A DNA stretch of 7,579 nt from Nitrospirota bacterium. Its GTDB lineage: Bacteria; Nitrospinota; Nitrospinia; Nitrospinales; Nitrospinaceae. The stretch is taken from contig QIDN01000035.1 in assembly GCA_003229345.1 (NCBI GenBank), forward strand, positions 1 to 7,579, read 5' to 3'. Under the pieces are notes generated by a model. The model searched no databases, was not told where the DNA came from, and was given only the letters and a program-made list of their open reading frames with translations. Of this stretch, positions 1 to 6,649 are shown one piece after another; position 1 is the stretch's first letter; the number at the start of each line of letters is the position of its first letter. The position numbers and the translations under genes are program-made.

Positions 1-1446
1 GCAACTCTGCCCAGCCAGATTAACTGGAGACGAGTCAATAAAGTTATCCTGTTTCCAATAATAATCCCCGGTCAATACATTCCTTTCAAAATCATCATCC
101 CCTCCTCCGAATGGCGGAGAACCCCCGAAGGGTAAGGGAAAGATCACATCTGTAAATGGAACTTCTTCATTGAAGTTAATCAAACTATAATCTACTTCAA
201 TACGGATTCTGAAACCTGTTGTGTTTAAATCTTTATTGTACGGTTGGCCATTACTACGCTCGGTAATGAATGGAAACGTCCACATTCCATCAGCAAAGTA
301 ATCTTCCAAATCGCCTCCTGCACTCGGGGCATTCGCAGGAAAAAGTAAACCAGCATCTTCCGTTTCACTATTTATCCCTGGGATGTCAACTACGTTTCCG
401 CCCTGGTCCTGGTCAATGATCTGAACCCGCATTAATTCGGGGTGGGAGGTAGTTCCCTCTATCGCAGGAAATTTAAAATCACTGGGTGAATATGAAAGAA
501 AACCCAAGTCAGAACCTACGCCCATATGAATATTTTTCCCACATAAGCTGAATTGAAACACAGCTTCTTCCTGATCCAATAATATTCTAATAGCCTTATC
601 TTTATTTTGAATATTGCTGTCAGCATTAATATCATCAATAATCTGTTGAACAAAAACCCGAGTGGCAGCTACCGCCAAATCCTTTGCGTTTCTGAACCCT
701 GGCCTCGTACCATGATCCTTATTCAAACCATCGCATACACCTATATCCTCACCTATAATGTTAGGTTTGATATCCCCATGAATACATCTCTGAGTAAAGT
801 TTTTTATTACACGAGAGCAAAGCATTCCTTCTTCGTACCACCCTGAAGTTATGTCTGTGAGTCCTGTCTTCAGCGTTGCAGGAAAATCCGGGCAGGGTGA
901 TTGTGTCGGACCATCAGGATGCACTTTTGTTTCATCTCCAAGGTCCGTGTTGATCATAGTTCTCCCATGGACTTCCGACCAATTGGTATGGGAATAGTAG
1001 TCCTGTAAGGCATGCAAAGCCTGACCGAGTTTTATTCGCGCAAGCGTACCATTTGGAGAAGCTCCGGTTAAGTTGTCAACCACTCGTTTTTTCATTTGTG
1101 CCAGCCAACGGGAGCTATCTTCAAATTCTTCATTGTCAAAATGACGTTTGGCATCAAGGCGTGACCCCCCTCTGTCGGTTTTACGGTTTGCCTCGGTAAT
1201 TTCTTTTAAAGCCTTCTCGCTAAAACCAACTACTTGCCCCGATGACAAAATTTCAAAGAAACCAAAAGGGTTATGATCATAATCACGTTGCAATGCTCGA
1301 CGAGTTATGTCTTCGTGTATATGAATTATAAAACTTGCAAATGACCATGCTGTTTCTGCACTATAAACCCACAACGTGGCCGCCAGCAGAAAGATTACTT
1401 TTAAATTCCTGGAGATATTTTCACATTGTCTCTCAACAGTTTTCAT
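1..1446 (-). CDS. Secreted Het-C/VWA7 N-terminal-like protein, 3' end cut by window edge
   Basis: An uninterrupted frame of 482 codons runs from ATG at 1446 to the left edge with no stop, so the C-terminus is missing. GGGAGG lies about 5 nt before the ATG. Residues 1-37 look like a Sec signal peptide, with a hydrophobic core around 17-28. The mature part resembles the Het-C / VWA7 N-terminal family: IHIHEDITRRAL (41-52), RHFDNEEF (101-108), LGQALHALQDYYSHTNW (140-156) and NKDHG followed by an Ala-rich helix (242-270). By analogy with zinc-dependent phospholipase C-like folds, H42/H44, H102, H145, D149 and H153 could bind metal; that role is inference. At least six Cys after the signal peptide fit an exported protein with disulfides. 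Residues 320-482 are of unknown family, rich in Asp, Gly and Pro, and show no von Willebrand A metal site. It lies 82 bp downstream of the PKD gene, on the same strand. Family call fairly firm; substrate unknown. Confidence 0.75.
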   Translation of the reverse strand, partial: MKTVERQCENISRNLKVIFLLAATLWVYSAETAWSFASFIIHIHEDITRRALQRDYDHNPFGFFEILSSGQVVGFSEKALKEITEANRKTDRGGSRLDAKRHFDNEEFEDSSRWLAQMKKRVVDNLTGASPNGTLARIKLGQALHALQDYYSHTNWSEVHGRTMINTDLGDETKVHPDGPTQSPCPDFPATLKTGLTDITSGWYEEGMLCSRVIKNFTQRCIHGDIKPNIIGEDIGVCDGLNKDHGTRPGFRNAKDLAVAATRVFVQQIIDDINADSNIQNKDKAIRILLDQEEAVFQFSLCGKNIHMGVGSDLGFLSYSPSDFKFPAIEGTTSHPELMRVQIIDQDQGGNVVDIPGINSETEDAGLLFPANAPSAGGDLEDYFADGMWTFPFITERSNGQPYNKDLNTTGFRIRIEVDYSLINFNEEVPFTDVIFPLPFGGSPPFGGGDDDFERNVLTGDYYWKQDNFIDSSPVNLAGQSC

Positions 1447-1528
1447 CGACTACCTCCCAATATTTTTGATCTGCAAGCTAATTTTAGAATCTTAGTTTTC
1501 ACTCACTTAAATCAAAATTGTATCCACA

Positions 1529-3640
1529 TCATGGCGACGTGATAGTGATCGTTTGAATGGCCGAACTATTGTTGCCATCTATATCTTTTGCAGTCCATGT
1601 CACCTCAGTCGTTCCCACAGGGAATCCACCCACAGGAGCGTCATTGGTTATAGAAGCTATCCCAAAGTTGTCGGTAGCGGTGGCGGTACCAATAGCCACG
1701 GGTGTTAAAGGACCCGTGGATGCAGTCGTGATATCGGGCGGCGGGGTGATCGTTGGAAAAATCACAACCAGAAAGTCGATATCTGCCGTATTGGAAATCT
1801 CCGGGTCGGTGGTGTCAGTAGCTGTCAACGTAACATCAACTATCGTGTCTTCAGGGGTTCCTAACGGAACCAATAGCTCCACCTGGATCTGACCCGTTTG
1901 GCCCGTGTCCAATGTCAAAGATGAAGGTTGAACGCTACTAATAAATCCCTGATTATCGGTTGCCATCACCGTAAACGTGCCCTGATTTCCGTGATTGGTC
2001 AGATCAGCGAAAAGAGTCGAGGTCCCTTCTTCCAAAAATAGAGGAGCAATTATATTATGGAAACCGACTGTTTTGGTTTCGAAAACTGTTGGAAAGGTAA
2101 CGTCATAGGAGGTTCCATCGAAATTTAAGCCACTGGCCGCGACTTGAAAAGGCTGGTTCGGAAATTGAACAGATCCCGAGTATAATCCGCTTAGCGGATC
2201 AGAACCTTGAGGCCGGGAAAGAACAATAGACTGAATTTCTACTCCTGTAGGCGTCACCAACCGAAAGGCCGCTGTATCAACAGGACCGTGTAAACGAGCT
2301 TCAACGTTTAGATCGGTCCCTTGAATGGGTAGGCCCTCTATCGGTAGAAAAGATTCGTGTCCAGAACGTCCTTTTAATTCCACAAAATCGAAAGCGGAAA
2401 AACTTATGGGTGGAATGGGAATGGGAAAAGGCAGATCGCTCTCCAGAGTGCGGGTCGTACTTACTATGGGGCTATCAAAAAAACCCGGATTCACCGCCAG
2501 GGCGGTGATCGTGGTGGTCTGGGTGAGTGTGAGGGGGACTGTGAATATAGGTGATGCGGTTGTCGGTATTGTCCCGTCCGGGGTAAAGTGAATAGTCGCA
2601 CCCGGAGTTGCGGTGGACAGTGTCACATCCATTGTGGTCGGAAATACCTGAAAAATAGGAGAAAATGTTACAGGCTCCACCTGTGGCGTGACATTCACAG
2701 TATAATTGGCACTGGTAACGATGCTGTCCAGTAAGCCGGGCTTCACGGCAATCGCTTTGAGGGTAGCCGTCCCTATGAGAGTAAACGGTCCCGTAAATAT
2801 CATGGAATTGGCCGTGGTGGGAGTGCTGCCATCGGTCGTAAAATGAATTCTGGCGTCTGGGGTAGCCGTGGTCATTATGATTTCGACCGATTCCTGAAAG
2901 GGGCCGGTGTTTGGATCTGGACTGAAAAAGACAGGGCCCGCCTGCGGCGTGCCGATGACTTCGATACTCGTTATCGCGATACTCGCCAATCCGAACACAT
3001 CGCTCACGATCAACTTTGCCATGAACGTGCCGGGTGTTGTGTATTCATGCGACGTGGTGACACCCGTGTCCGTGATGCCGTCGCCGAAATCCCAGGCATA
3101 GGTCAGAATATCCGTGGTCGCGGGATTGGTGATGTCCGGGTCGCTAGAGGCGGAGGCATCGAACGCAACCGTTAACGGCACCGGTCCTGTAGACGAGGTC
3201 AGCGTGAACGCCGCCACAGGTGGCTCATTGAATGCGAACGTTTCCAAGATGAGTCCCGTGCCGGGCTTTCCCCGGACCTCCACAGTCAGCGTATTCGCAC
3301 CGGCTATAAGGGAAACGGGAACATCCAAAAAGGTAACGGTCTGGTTGAAATTGTTTGGAGTTGCAACATTGGATCCATTTAAGGTGATGACGGAACTGGA
3401 GACCAGCTGACCGGTCACGGGGTCATCCTCAAGGCTGTTTTGGATGCGGATAATCCCGTCGCGTTGAAGTGGAACGTTGAAGGTATTGGTGACGGTAACG
3501 GGAGAGCCGGTGCTGCGGACGAAGGTTTCGGGTCCGAACATCGAAACCTCGGCGGACTGGGCCAGGGCGGGCAGCAATAGGGAGAACCCTAAGGCCATTC
3601 CCCAGATATTGAACTTCTCAAGCAAACGGAATTGATGCAT
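1529..3640 (-). CDS. Secreted modular protein: PKD, two CHB_HEX_C-like repeats, HYR
   Basis: This 703-residue protein starts at an ATG preceded by GGAGGG. Residues 1-30 form a signal peptide with a probable cut after ALAQSA. Residues 31-137 are a beta-rich domain ending in NTLTVEVRGKPGTGL, a pattern seen in bacterial secreted proteins. A PKD domain covers about 141-228 (DASASSDPD, WDFGDG at 183-188). Two chitobiase C-terminal-like repeats follow at about 236-316 and 323-399, each with an IHFT.DG..PTT core and a LAV/IAV.PG..DS end. A proline-rich hinge (403-412) precedes a beta region (417-626) that resembles the extracellular part after the VWA domain in VWA7-type proteins. A HYR domain (627-701) ends the chain. 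There is no catalytic motif, membrane anchor or sorting signal. A role in binding or adhesion outside the inner membrane is inferred. It is probably co-transcribed with the downstream Het-C-like gene. Confidence 0.85.
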   Translation of the reverse strand: MHQFRLLEKFNIWGMALGFSLLLPALAQSAEVSMFGPETFVRSTGSPVTVTNTFNVPLQRDGIIRIQNSLEDDPVTGQLVSSSVITLNGSNVATPNNFNQTVTFLDVPVSLIAGANTLTVEVRGKPGTGLILETFAFNEPPVAAFTLTSSTGPVPLTVAFDASASSDPDITNPATTDILTYAWDFGDGITDTGVTTSHEYTTPGTFMAKLIVSDVFGLASIAITSIEVIGTPQAGPVFFSPDPNTGPFQESVEIIMTTATPDARIHFTTDGSTPTTANSMIFTGPFTLIGTATLKAIAVKPGLLDSIVTSANYTVNVTPQVEPVTFSPIFQVFPTTMDVTLSTATPGATIHFTPDGTIPTTASPIFTVPLTLTQTTTITALAVNPGFFDSPIVSTTRTLESDLPFPIPIPPISFSAFDFVELKGRSGHESFLPIEGLPIQGTDLNVEARLHGPVDTAAFRLVTPTGVEIQSIVLSRPQGSDPLSGLYSGSVQFPNQPFQVAASGLNFDGTSYDVTFPTVFETKTVGFHNIIAPLFLEEGTSTLFADLTNHGNQGTFTVMATDNQGFISSVQPSSLTLDTGQTGQIQVELLVPLGTPEDTIVDVTLTATDTTDPEISNTADIDFLVVIFPTITPPPDITTASTGPLTPVAIGTATATDNFGIASITNDAPVGGFPVGTTEVTWTAKDIDGNNSSAIQTITITSP

Positions 3641-3736
3641 CGTTACCCTCCAAGCAAAGAAGTTGGAATGAACCGATTTGGGATACCTATGTAAAAGCCA
3701 CGCTGGTTTCCCAACTCGGATTATTCGTTTCCGGGG

Positions 3737-3766
3737 AGCATAGTTTTATTTAGTCATTCATGTCAA
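3737..3766 (-). promoter_or_regulatory. Candidate sigma-70 promoter of the PKD gene
   Basis: On the minus strand a perfect TTGACA (3761-3766) is followed after 18 nt by TATGCT (3737-3742), which matches the -10 consensus at four of six positions. Transcription would start near 3730, giving a leader of about 90 nt before the ATG at 3640. It is the best match seen in this intergenic region for that strand. No operator was recognised around it. Confidence 0.5.
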
Positions 3767-4078
3767 CAATTAAAACTTCAAAACCTTTTCTACCTAATAG
3801 GGTATATGTCTCCGGTCAAATATCCGCTGGGCCAACCGGCTTTAATCCACTGTTTTAAAAATCATTACTTATAGGTTTACCCTATTTTTCAATTTTTGTT
3901 TTCTGGGGAATATTATTTTTAAGAGCTGGGTGGGTACCATAAAAAAGTATTCTATTGGGGCCGATACATTTGTACCGGTATTCGTCAAAAACTCCGTCAT
4001 AAGGTCCAAGTTTTTTGACTCTTTTACCTGGCCAACTCCCTCCAAACTCCAAGCAATAGCTTACTCGAATCCCGCAAG

Positions 4079-4095
4079 ATCAATAAAATATTGAT
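4079..4095. repeat. Perfect 7-3-7 AT-rich inverted repeat
   Basis: ATCAATA (4079-4085) and TATTGAT (4089-4095) are perfect inverted arms around AAA. The repeat lies 35 bp before the -24 element of the sigma-54 promoter. It could be a dimeric regulator site or simply the symmetric setting of the IHF match that overlaps it. Confidence 0.6.
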
Positions 4096-4096
4096 T
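4084..4096 (-). promoter_or_regulatory. Possible IHF binding site
   Basis: The minus strand reads AATCAATATTTTA, which fits the IHF consensus WATCAANNNNTTR at every defined position. Its centre is about 66 bp upstream of the predicted sigma-54 transcript start, the usual place for IHF to bend DNA between a bound activator and the polymerase. The consensus is short and AT-rich, so a chance match is possible; the position raises the odds. Confidence 0.4.
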
Positions 4097-4129
4097 TTAA
4101 TGGATTTATGGGTTTGTCTCGGTTTTGTT

Positions 4130-4145
4130 TGGCACTTATTTTGCT
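4130..4145 (+). promoter_or_regulatory. Sigma-54 (RpoN) -24/-12 promoter of the cyclase gene
   Basis: TGGCAC (4130-4135), five bases, then TTGCT (4141-4145) matches the sigma-54 consensus TGGCAC-N5-TTGCW at every defined position, with exactly 10 nt between GG and GC. Transcription would start near 4156, leaving a 35-nt leader to the ATG at 4191. It lies inside the frame that opens at TTG 4125, which argues against that start. RpoN dependence implies an ATP-driven enhancer-binding activator, which is not encoded in this window. Confidence 0.65.
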
Positions 4146-4190
4146 TTACTAAAAAGAGGAAGCAAATTTACAACCAATGGAGTCCAACTC

Positions 4191-5393
4191 ATGGTCATGG
4201 ATATTTTACAGGATCACTCAAGGGAACCTTTAAGGGCTTCGCTGATTCAACAACTCAATGCCTATTCACAGAATGAGGATGAATTTTTGCGTCATGTGGA
4301 TTACCTGGCAGGAACCCAGGGCGAAAAAATTTATCCCGTTCTGTTGAGCATCTTTAGCCAGTTGGATTTTAAGGAAGATGAAGCCCGGTTAATTTGGCAG
4401 GATCTGGTTCAGCATCGACAACAGATGGCAGCCTCCATGGCCCGTCCGGTCAACCTCACCACAGCCATTTGCGATTATATGCTGACCGTTCGTAAAGAGC
4501 TGATCCATCCCAAAGTGGTGGAGTTGAATCTATTTGAAGAAACCACCCACTATTGTAAATGCGACCGCCTGACCGGCCTTTATAACCGATCCTATTTCGA
4601 TGAGGCGCTCAAGAGTGAGGCGTCGCGGTGTAAACGTTATAAAACGGAATTTTCACTGGTCTTTTTTGATCTTGATCGTTTCAAAAGAATCAACGACACC
4701 CTTGGGCACCAAGCCGGGGATATGGTTTTAAAATCTGTCGCCAAACTGATTCAATCAGAAAAGCGGGCCGAGGACATCGCGTTTCGTTTTGGCGGAGAGG
4801 AAATCATCCTGATACTTCCGGGAACTCCAAAATACAATGCCTTGATCCTTGCCGAGCGCATCCGGCATAAAATTGAATATATGAATTTGAGTTTCGAAGG
4901 GGAGAAGGTTGACGTTACAGTTGCCGGTGGAGTCGTCACCTTTCCGCTGGATACCGATATCGAAACGGAAATGGTGGAGTGTGCCGACCGGGCTCTGTAC
5001 CGGGCCAAAAGTCAGGGCCGGAACCAGATCGTTCTGTTTTCGGAAGACAAACGCCACAACTATCGAGTGGGTTTGATCGGTCCTATTAAAGTCCAGGAAC
5101 TTGGTATGAAAACCAACCAGTTGCCCTCGCTGGGCCGCATCAAGGATCTCAGTCTTTCGGGCGTGCTGTTTGAATTGCAGAAGCCCATAGACACGGGAAG
5201 CCGTATTCAGGTGGAGGTGCCTCTTTCTTCCCGGGATAAACCATTGGTGATGGTGGGGCGGGTGACCCGTTTGCAAACGTCCGGTTCTTTTTATGAAGTG
5301 GGCGCCACGTTCCTGCACTTTGGAGAGCAGGACCGGGCGGACATCAGTAAGCATTTTACCAGTCTGCTACACATGGCCTCTGCCGCACGTTAA
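4191..5393 (+). CDS. Diguanylate cyclase with C-terminal PilZ domain
   Basis: This predicted cytosolic protein of 400 residues should condense two GTP to cyclic di-GMP. ATG 4191 is chosen because GGAG (4179-4182) lies 8 nt before it and the sigma-54 promoter lies upstream; the frame is open back to TTG 4125. Residues 1-120 are a mostly helical region with no membrane segment or recognised sensor fold. The GGDEF domain covers about 121-284: DRLTGLYNR (125-133), FDLDRFKRIND (159-169, metal and substrate residues) and GGEEI (201-205, Ile in the tolerant last position). RAED (192-195) is an RxxD inhibitory site five residues before the GG. A PilZ domain follows (about 286-390) with RHNYR (RxxxR, 288-292) and DLSLSG (DxSxxG, 319-324), both c-di-GMP-binding motifs. 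Catalysis looks intact, with ligand sensing at two places. There is no EAL or HD-GYP domain. Confidence 0.92.
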   Translation: MVMDILQDHSREPLRASLIQQLNAYSQNEDEFLRHVDYLAGTQGEKIYPVLLSIFSQLDFKEDEARLIWQDLVQHRQQMAASMARPVNLTTAICDYMLTVRKELIHPKVVELNLFEETTHYCKCDRLTGLYNRSYFDEALKSEASRCKRYKTEFSLVFFDLDRFKRINDTLGHQAGDMVLKSVAKLIQSEKRAEDIAFRFGGEEIILILPGTPKYNALILAERIRHKIEYMNLSFEGEKVDVTVAGGVVTFPLDTDIETEMVECADRALYRAKSQGRNQIVLFSEDKRHNYRVGLIGPIKVQELGMKTNQLPSLGRIKDLSLSGVLFELQKPIDTGSRIQVEVPLSSRDKPLVMVGRVTRLQTSGSFYEVGATFLHFGEQDRADISKHFTSLLHMASAAR

Positions 5394-5431
5394 TACACCT
5401 TCCGTTTCCATCCACCCAAATTAAAATGACG

Positions 5432-5448
5432 GAGCCCTTCAAAGGCTC
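5432..5448. terminator. Weak bidirectional hairpin between convergent genes
   Basis: GAGCC (5432-5436) and GGCTC (5444-5448) form a 5-bp stem with a 7-nt loop, 38 bp after the cyclase stop and 36 bp after the TonB-family stop on the other strand. There is no uninterrupted T run: the plus side continues TTGTTG and the minus side has TTTT a few bases later. It is the only hairpin in the 91-bp convergent gap, so its position suits a terminator better than its strength does. Confidence 0.35.
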
Positions 5449-5484
5449 TTGTTGCTGATCGTTCTCATAATCCCGAGGGAGGGT

Positions 5485-6423
5485 TTAAGGGCGCGGAAAA
5501 TACTGGGCACTTGGCCTGGGGCTGTAGATGAAGTTTGCCAGAATCGCCAGGGTTTCCCGCTCGATGGTGACAGGAAAGGGATAATAAGGCGCTGCGGATT
5601 TAACCGCCTGGAGCGCCGCTTCGTCCAGAACATTGTACCCGGAACCATTGATCAATCGGACATTCGTCAGGTTGCCGTCCTTGGAAATCTGAAAACGAAG
5701 AGTCAGTTCCCCGCTAATTCCCTTGCGCTGCGCCTCGTTCGGGTAGCCCCATGCCAGTTCGATTTGTCGCTTGATACGCGCAAAATAGGAGGCATACTTG
5801 GTTTCCCGCGTATCCAGAGAAATCGCTTCACCATCATCCTCAGCGATTTCAGATTCCGTATTCATTGCGGCGTATTTATCCGCATCGAAGCCATCCAGTA
5901 GTGCCAGCGTTCCTCCGGCAATTCGTTTCGGTGGTGAGTCGTTGGAAACATCCCCCTTACTTTTTGGAAGAGCAAATCCCTTGTCATGCGGACGGAAATG
6001 TTTTTTAATCGTTTTTGAGGTGGGTTCCGGCACCGATTTCTTTTTGGGAGTGGGTCGCGATTTTTTAGAAACGGCTACGGATTTTTTGGTTTTGGGGACC
6101 ACCGTTTTTTTGTTCTTATAAAGCGGGTTTTTCTTTGCATTTCGATTGGAATGTGCCCGGCTGTCGTAACGGGCAATCAGCTCGGAACTTTTAGGTTTTT
6201 CGATAGTGCGCGGTTTCGGAATGTCCGCAAGTTTTGGAGGAAGAGGTGCCTTTTTCTCCGGAGCCAGGTATTTGACTTTCACTGCGGGAAGTTTTGTGGT
6301 GGTTCTCTTTTCGTCGGGCATTAATCCATGAGCCACCATGACCGCGATATGCAGACCCAGAGAAATGAGCACGAACCACTTAAGCCGCGGAGACTCCTGA
6401 ATTTCAAACCGATCAATCGGCAT
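5485..6423 (-). CDS. TonB-family energy transducer
   Basis: This 312-residue inner-membrane protein should pass proton-motive energy from an ExbB/ExbD-type motor to outer-membrane receptors. A single N-terminal membrane helix (about 15-33) carries S21-x3-H25, the Ser/His spacing needed in TonB for motor coupling. The periplasmic linker (about 38-170) is unusual: Lys-rich with repeated KK/KTKK blocks and only moderate proline, unlike the Pro-Glu/Pro-Lys spacer of enteric TonB. A short acidic stretch (192-199) precedes the C-terminal TonB domain (about 209-300, with YFARIKRQIELAW, the G-L-T-LRF strand and LDEAALQAVKSAAPYYPFP). No exbB, exbD or receptor gene is in the window. Its own ribosome site is poor, with GAGG only 2 nt before the ATG, and no in-frame alternative start precedes it before a stop. 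A TolA-like role is possible but the C-terminal domain favours TonB. Confidence 0.88.
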   Translation of the reverse strand: MPIDRFEIQESPRLKWFVLISLGLHIAVMVAHGLMPDEKRTTTKLPAVKVKYLAPEKKAPLPPKLADIPKPRTIEKPKSSELIARYDSRAHSNRNAKKNPLYKNKKTVVPKTKKSVAVSKKSRPTPKKKSVPEPTSKTIKKHFRPHDKGFALPKSKGDVSNDSPPKRIAGGTLALLDGFDADKYAAMNTESEIAEDDGEAISLDTRETKYASYFARIKRQIELAWGYPNEAQRKGISGELTLRFQISKDGNLTNVRLINGSGYNVLDEAALQAVKSAAPYYPFPVTIERETLAILANFIYSPRPSAQYFPRP

Positions 6424-6448
6424 AACCTCTACACTTTCGGTTTCTCAT
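6413..6448 (-). CDS. Possible 11-residue leader ORF overlapping the tonB-like start
   Basis: ATG at 6448 opens a short frame (MRNRKCRGYAD, then stop) that ends 11 bp inside the TonB-family gene in another frame. A strong GGGGAGG ribosome site (6455-6461) lies 6 nt before its ATG, much better than the gene's own site. Ribosomes ending here would release within a few bases of the gene's ATG, so translational coupling is plausible. The ribosome site sits in one arm of a strong hairpin that belongs to an intergenic repeat, so the arrangement may be accidental. No family is recognised. Confidence 0.25.
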   Translation of the reverse strand: MRNRKCRGYAD

Positions 6449-6454
6449 AATAAT

Positions 6455-6500
6455 CCTCCCCTTTGAAGGGGAGGCTGGGAGGGGTTGATAACCCTCTCCC
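6455..6500. repeat. Tandem hairpin intergenic repeat
   Basis: Two hairpins lie side by side. The first (6455-6474) has an 8-bp stem CCTCCCCT/AGGGGAGG with loop TTGA. The second (6477-6500) pairs GGGAGGGGTT with AACCCTCTCCC, with one bulged base and loop GAT. The layout is typical of REP/BIME-like dispersed repeats. The first hairpin would fold the ribosome site of the short leader ORF into its stem on the minus-strand transcript. Confidence 0.6.
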
Positions 6501-6562
6501 TATTTCGTGGTTGCTCAATTGACCGAGCGGTTTTAAACAATCCAAACACAGATTCTTCGCTC

Positions 6563-6648
6563 CTCCCCGGAGGGGGAGCTGGCTGACGATTTTCGGCTGA
6601 TGAAAATCGTTGGGCGCAATTCAGGAATTGGGTCCAGCGTTACGTTGG
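6563..6648. mobile_element. Candidate small insertion within the left repeat unit
   Basis: This 86-bp segment splits the left repeat unit and is flanked by CGCTC at 6558-6562 and 6649-6653, like a 5-bp target duplication. It is built of hairpins: 6559-6579 (8-bp stem with one G-T pair, starting just outside the segment), ACGATTTTC/GAAAATCGT (6586-6594/6602-6610, perfect 9 bp), CAATT/AATTG (6617-6630) and CCAGCG/CGTTGG (6634-6648). It encodes nothing. A short chance duplication cannot be excluded. Confidence 0.35.
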
Positions 6649-6649
6649 C
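6629..6649 (+). repeat. 21-bp palindromic repeat, copy 1
   Basis: It begins TGGGTCCAGCG and ends CGTTGGC; it matches copy 2 at 6885-6905 in 18 of 21 positions. Its core folds as CCAGCG/CGTTGG with a 3-nt loop and one G-T pair. It forms the end of the candidate small insertion. Confidence 0.6.

Larger units (their letters stand above)
3641..4190. other. Divergent intergenic region between the PKD and cyclase genes
   Basis: These 550 bp separate two divergently transcribed genes and hold no convincing coding sequence. The PKD-gene promoter lies on the left side, while the sigma-54 promoter and possible IHF site of the cyclase gene lie on the right. The space between (about 3770-4075) is AT-rich. 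It holds a short palindrome TACCGGTA (3973-3980) and two copies of CGTCA 12 bp apart (3983-3987, 3995-3999). These sit where an enhancer-binding activator of a sigma-54 promoter could bind, but no known activator site is recognised. No c-di-GMP riboswitch core was seen. Confidence 0.6.

Noticed and set aside
607..846. Plus-strand frame of 79 codons
   Set aside because: It lies wholly inside the minus-strand Het-C-like gene, which has an unbroken 482-codon frame, signal peptide and family motifs.
1447..1528. Terminator or separate promoter between the PKD and Het-C-like genes
   Set aside because: Only a weak CTAA/TTAG pairing was seen, and no convincing -35/-10 pair, so co-transcription is the simpler reading.
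2843..3410. Several plus-strand frames of 64-110 codons
   Set aside because: They are antisense shadows of the PKD gene, arising from its biased codon use, and have no ribosome sites.
4015..4042. TTGACT at 4015-4020 as a sigma-70 -35 box for the cyclase gene
   Set aside because: No acceptable -10 hexamer lies 16-18 nt downstream; that stretch is C-rich.
3767..4078. Possible c-di-GMP riboswitch upstream of the cyclase gene
   Set aside because: No GEMM core motifs or paired-stem layout were found in the leader or in the wider intergenic region.
4125..4190. TTG start at 4125 giving a 422-residue cyclase
   Set aside because: It has no ribosome site, and the sigma-54 promoter (4130-4145) lies just after it. 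ATG 4191 has GGAG at 8 nt.
4755..5354. Minus-strand frame of 199 codons
   Set aside because: It is antisense to the GGDEF-PilZ gene, whose catalytic and binding motifs are all intact in the plus frame.
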